Positions 4,880-5,281 of a stretch of 5,281 nt of DNA are shown in pieces. The stretch lies in assembly GCA_003135495.1 (NCBI GenBank), contig PLBX01000340.1, positions 1,012-6,292 on the forward strand, in the 5' to 3' direction. The position numbers and the translations under genes were made by a program. Below the pieces are notes generated by a model, which was not told the DNA's origin, did not search any database, and saw only the letters and a program-made list of their open reading frames with translations. Position 1 is the first letter of the stretch; each line of letters begins with the position of its first letter. The DNA is from Acidobacteriaceae bacterium. Its GTDB lineage: Bacteria; Acidobacteriota; Terriglobia; Terriglobales; Acidobacteriaceae.

Positions 4880-5281
4880 CTATTGCAGTGCGGACGAGCC
4901 GGTGGATTCTTCGCGGGCGCCGATGTTATAGCGCTTCAGCTTGCGATAGAGAGTTGCGCGGCTGATGCCGAGCATCCTTCCGGCCAGAGCTTTATCGCCT
5001 TTTACCTGGGAGAAAACGCGTTCGATGGTTGCCCGTTCGATGTCTTCAAGATCAGTGGCAGAAGCATCGAGTTCAGAACCGCCTGGGTTGCCGGGGGCGA
5101 AGAAATCTGGCGAAGATCGACCGCCGGCTCGCATTTCGGCTTCGACTTTCGAACCGGCTTGCACTTCGGCATTTGCGATTGCAGGGGGAAGATCAGCCGC
5201 CTCGATAATGGACTGGTCGCCGAGGGCAACTGCCCGTTCCAAGCAGTTTTCCAATTCACGGACGTTGCCCGGCCAGTCGTA
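4880..5281 (-). CDS. Sigma-54-dependent transcriptional activator, Fis-type (C-terminal 133 residues, N-terminus outside window)
   Basis: C-terminal part of an NtrC-type bacterial enhancer-binding protein, which uses ATP hydrolysis to remodel RNA polymerase bound by sigma-54. The visible frame is open from the right edge. It begins with YDWPGNVRELENCLERAV (1-18), the W-P-G-N-V-R-E-L sensor-II signature at the end of the AAA+ domain. A variable linker (about 33-77), rich in Ala, Gly and Ser, follows. Then comes a Fis-type helix-turn-helix (about 79-118: DIERATIERVF, GDKALAGRMLGISRATLYRKLKRY) that binds upstream enhancer sites, and a short polar tail. The central domain's Walker and GAFTGA motifs and any N-terminal receiver are outside the window, so the signal sensed is unknown. 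It reads in the same direction as the PilZ-like gene 300 bases downstream and may regulate it, although no -24/-12 promoter was seen there. Confidence 0.95.
   Translation of the reverse strand, partial: YDWPGNVRELENCLERAVALGDQSIIEAADLPPAIANAEVQAGSKVEAEMRAGGRSSPDFFAPGNPGGSELDASATDLEDIERATIERVFSQVKGDKALAGRMLGISRATLYRKLKRYNIGAREESTGSSALQ

Overview
The window looks like chromosomal DNA of a moderately GC-rich soil-type bacterium, most likely an Acidobacteriota (Terriglobia-like) genome. This is inferred from the flavour of the predicted proteins (the secreted phosphoesterase, a Fis-type sigma-54 activator, and an H-E-x-N-N-like DHp helix followed by a 'LGNAELL' stretch), not from a search. No rRNA, tRNA, CRISPR array, insertion sequence or phage gene was seen.

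Layout. (1) Positions 1-660, plus strand: the C-terminal third of UvrB, cut by the left window edge. (2) Positions 661-1025: a 365-base intergenic leader with no supported gene. It holds a cluster of small palindromes and ends in a strong Shine-Dalgarno. (3) Positions 1026-2276, plus strand: a secreted phosphoesterase of the acid phosphatase / phospholipase C type with a Sec signal peptide and an intact set of candidate catalytic motifs. A clear intrinsic terminator follows at 2301-2332. (4) Positions 2342-4563, minus strand: three genes reading toward the phosphoesterase. In transcription order they are a short PilZ-like beta-rich protein (TTG start), a helical protein of unknown function joined to it by a 4-base ATGA stop/start overlap, and, after about 100 bases, a receiver-like protein with a degenerate histidine-kinase dimerisation helix. 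(5) Positions 4579-4879: an intergenic stretch dominated by a perfect 11-bp inverted repeat just upstream of the PilZ-like gene. (6) Positions 4880-5281, minus strand: the C-terminal end of a sigma-54-dependent, Fis-type transcriptional activator cut by the right window edge.

How the genes may work together. UvrB (nucleotide excision repair) and the phosphoesterase (extracytoplasmic phosphate-ester hydrolysis) appear to be separate transcription units. The minus-strand block looks like a signalling locus: an enhancer-binding activator followed by a possible three-gene operon. That operon pairs a PilZ-like protein without visible c-di-GMP residues with a receiver/DHp protein that has Thr where the phospho-acceptor His would sit and has no ATPase domain. 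The most interesting object is this uncharacterised trio, especially the receiver/pseudo-DHp protein with a lysine-rich insert inside its receiver. Nothing here proves a new system.
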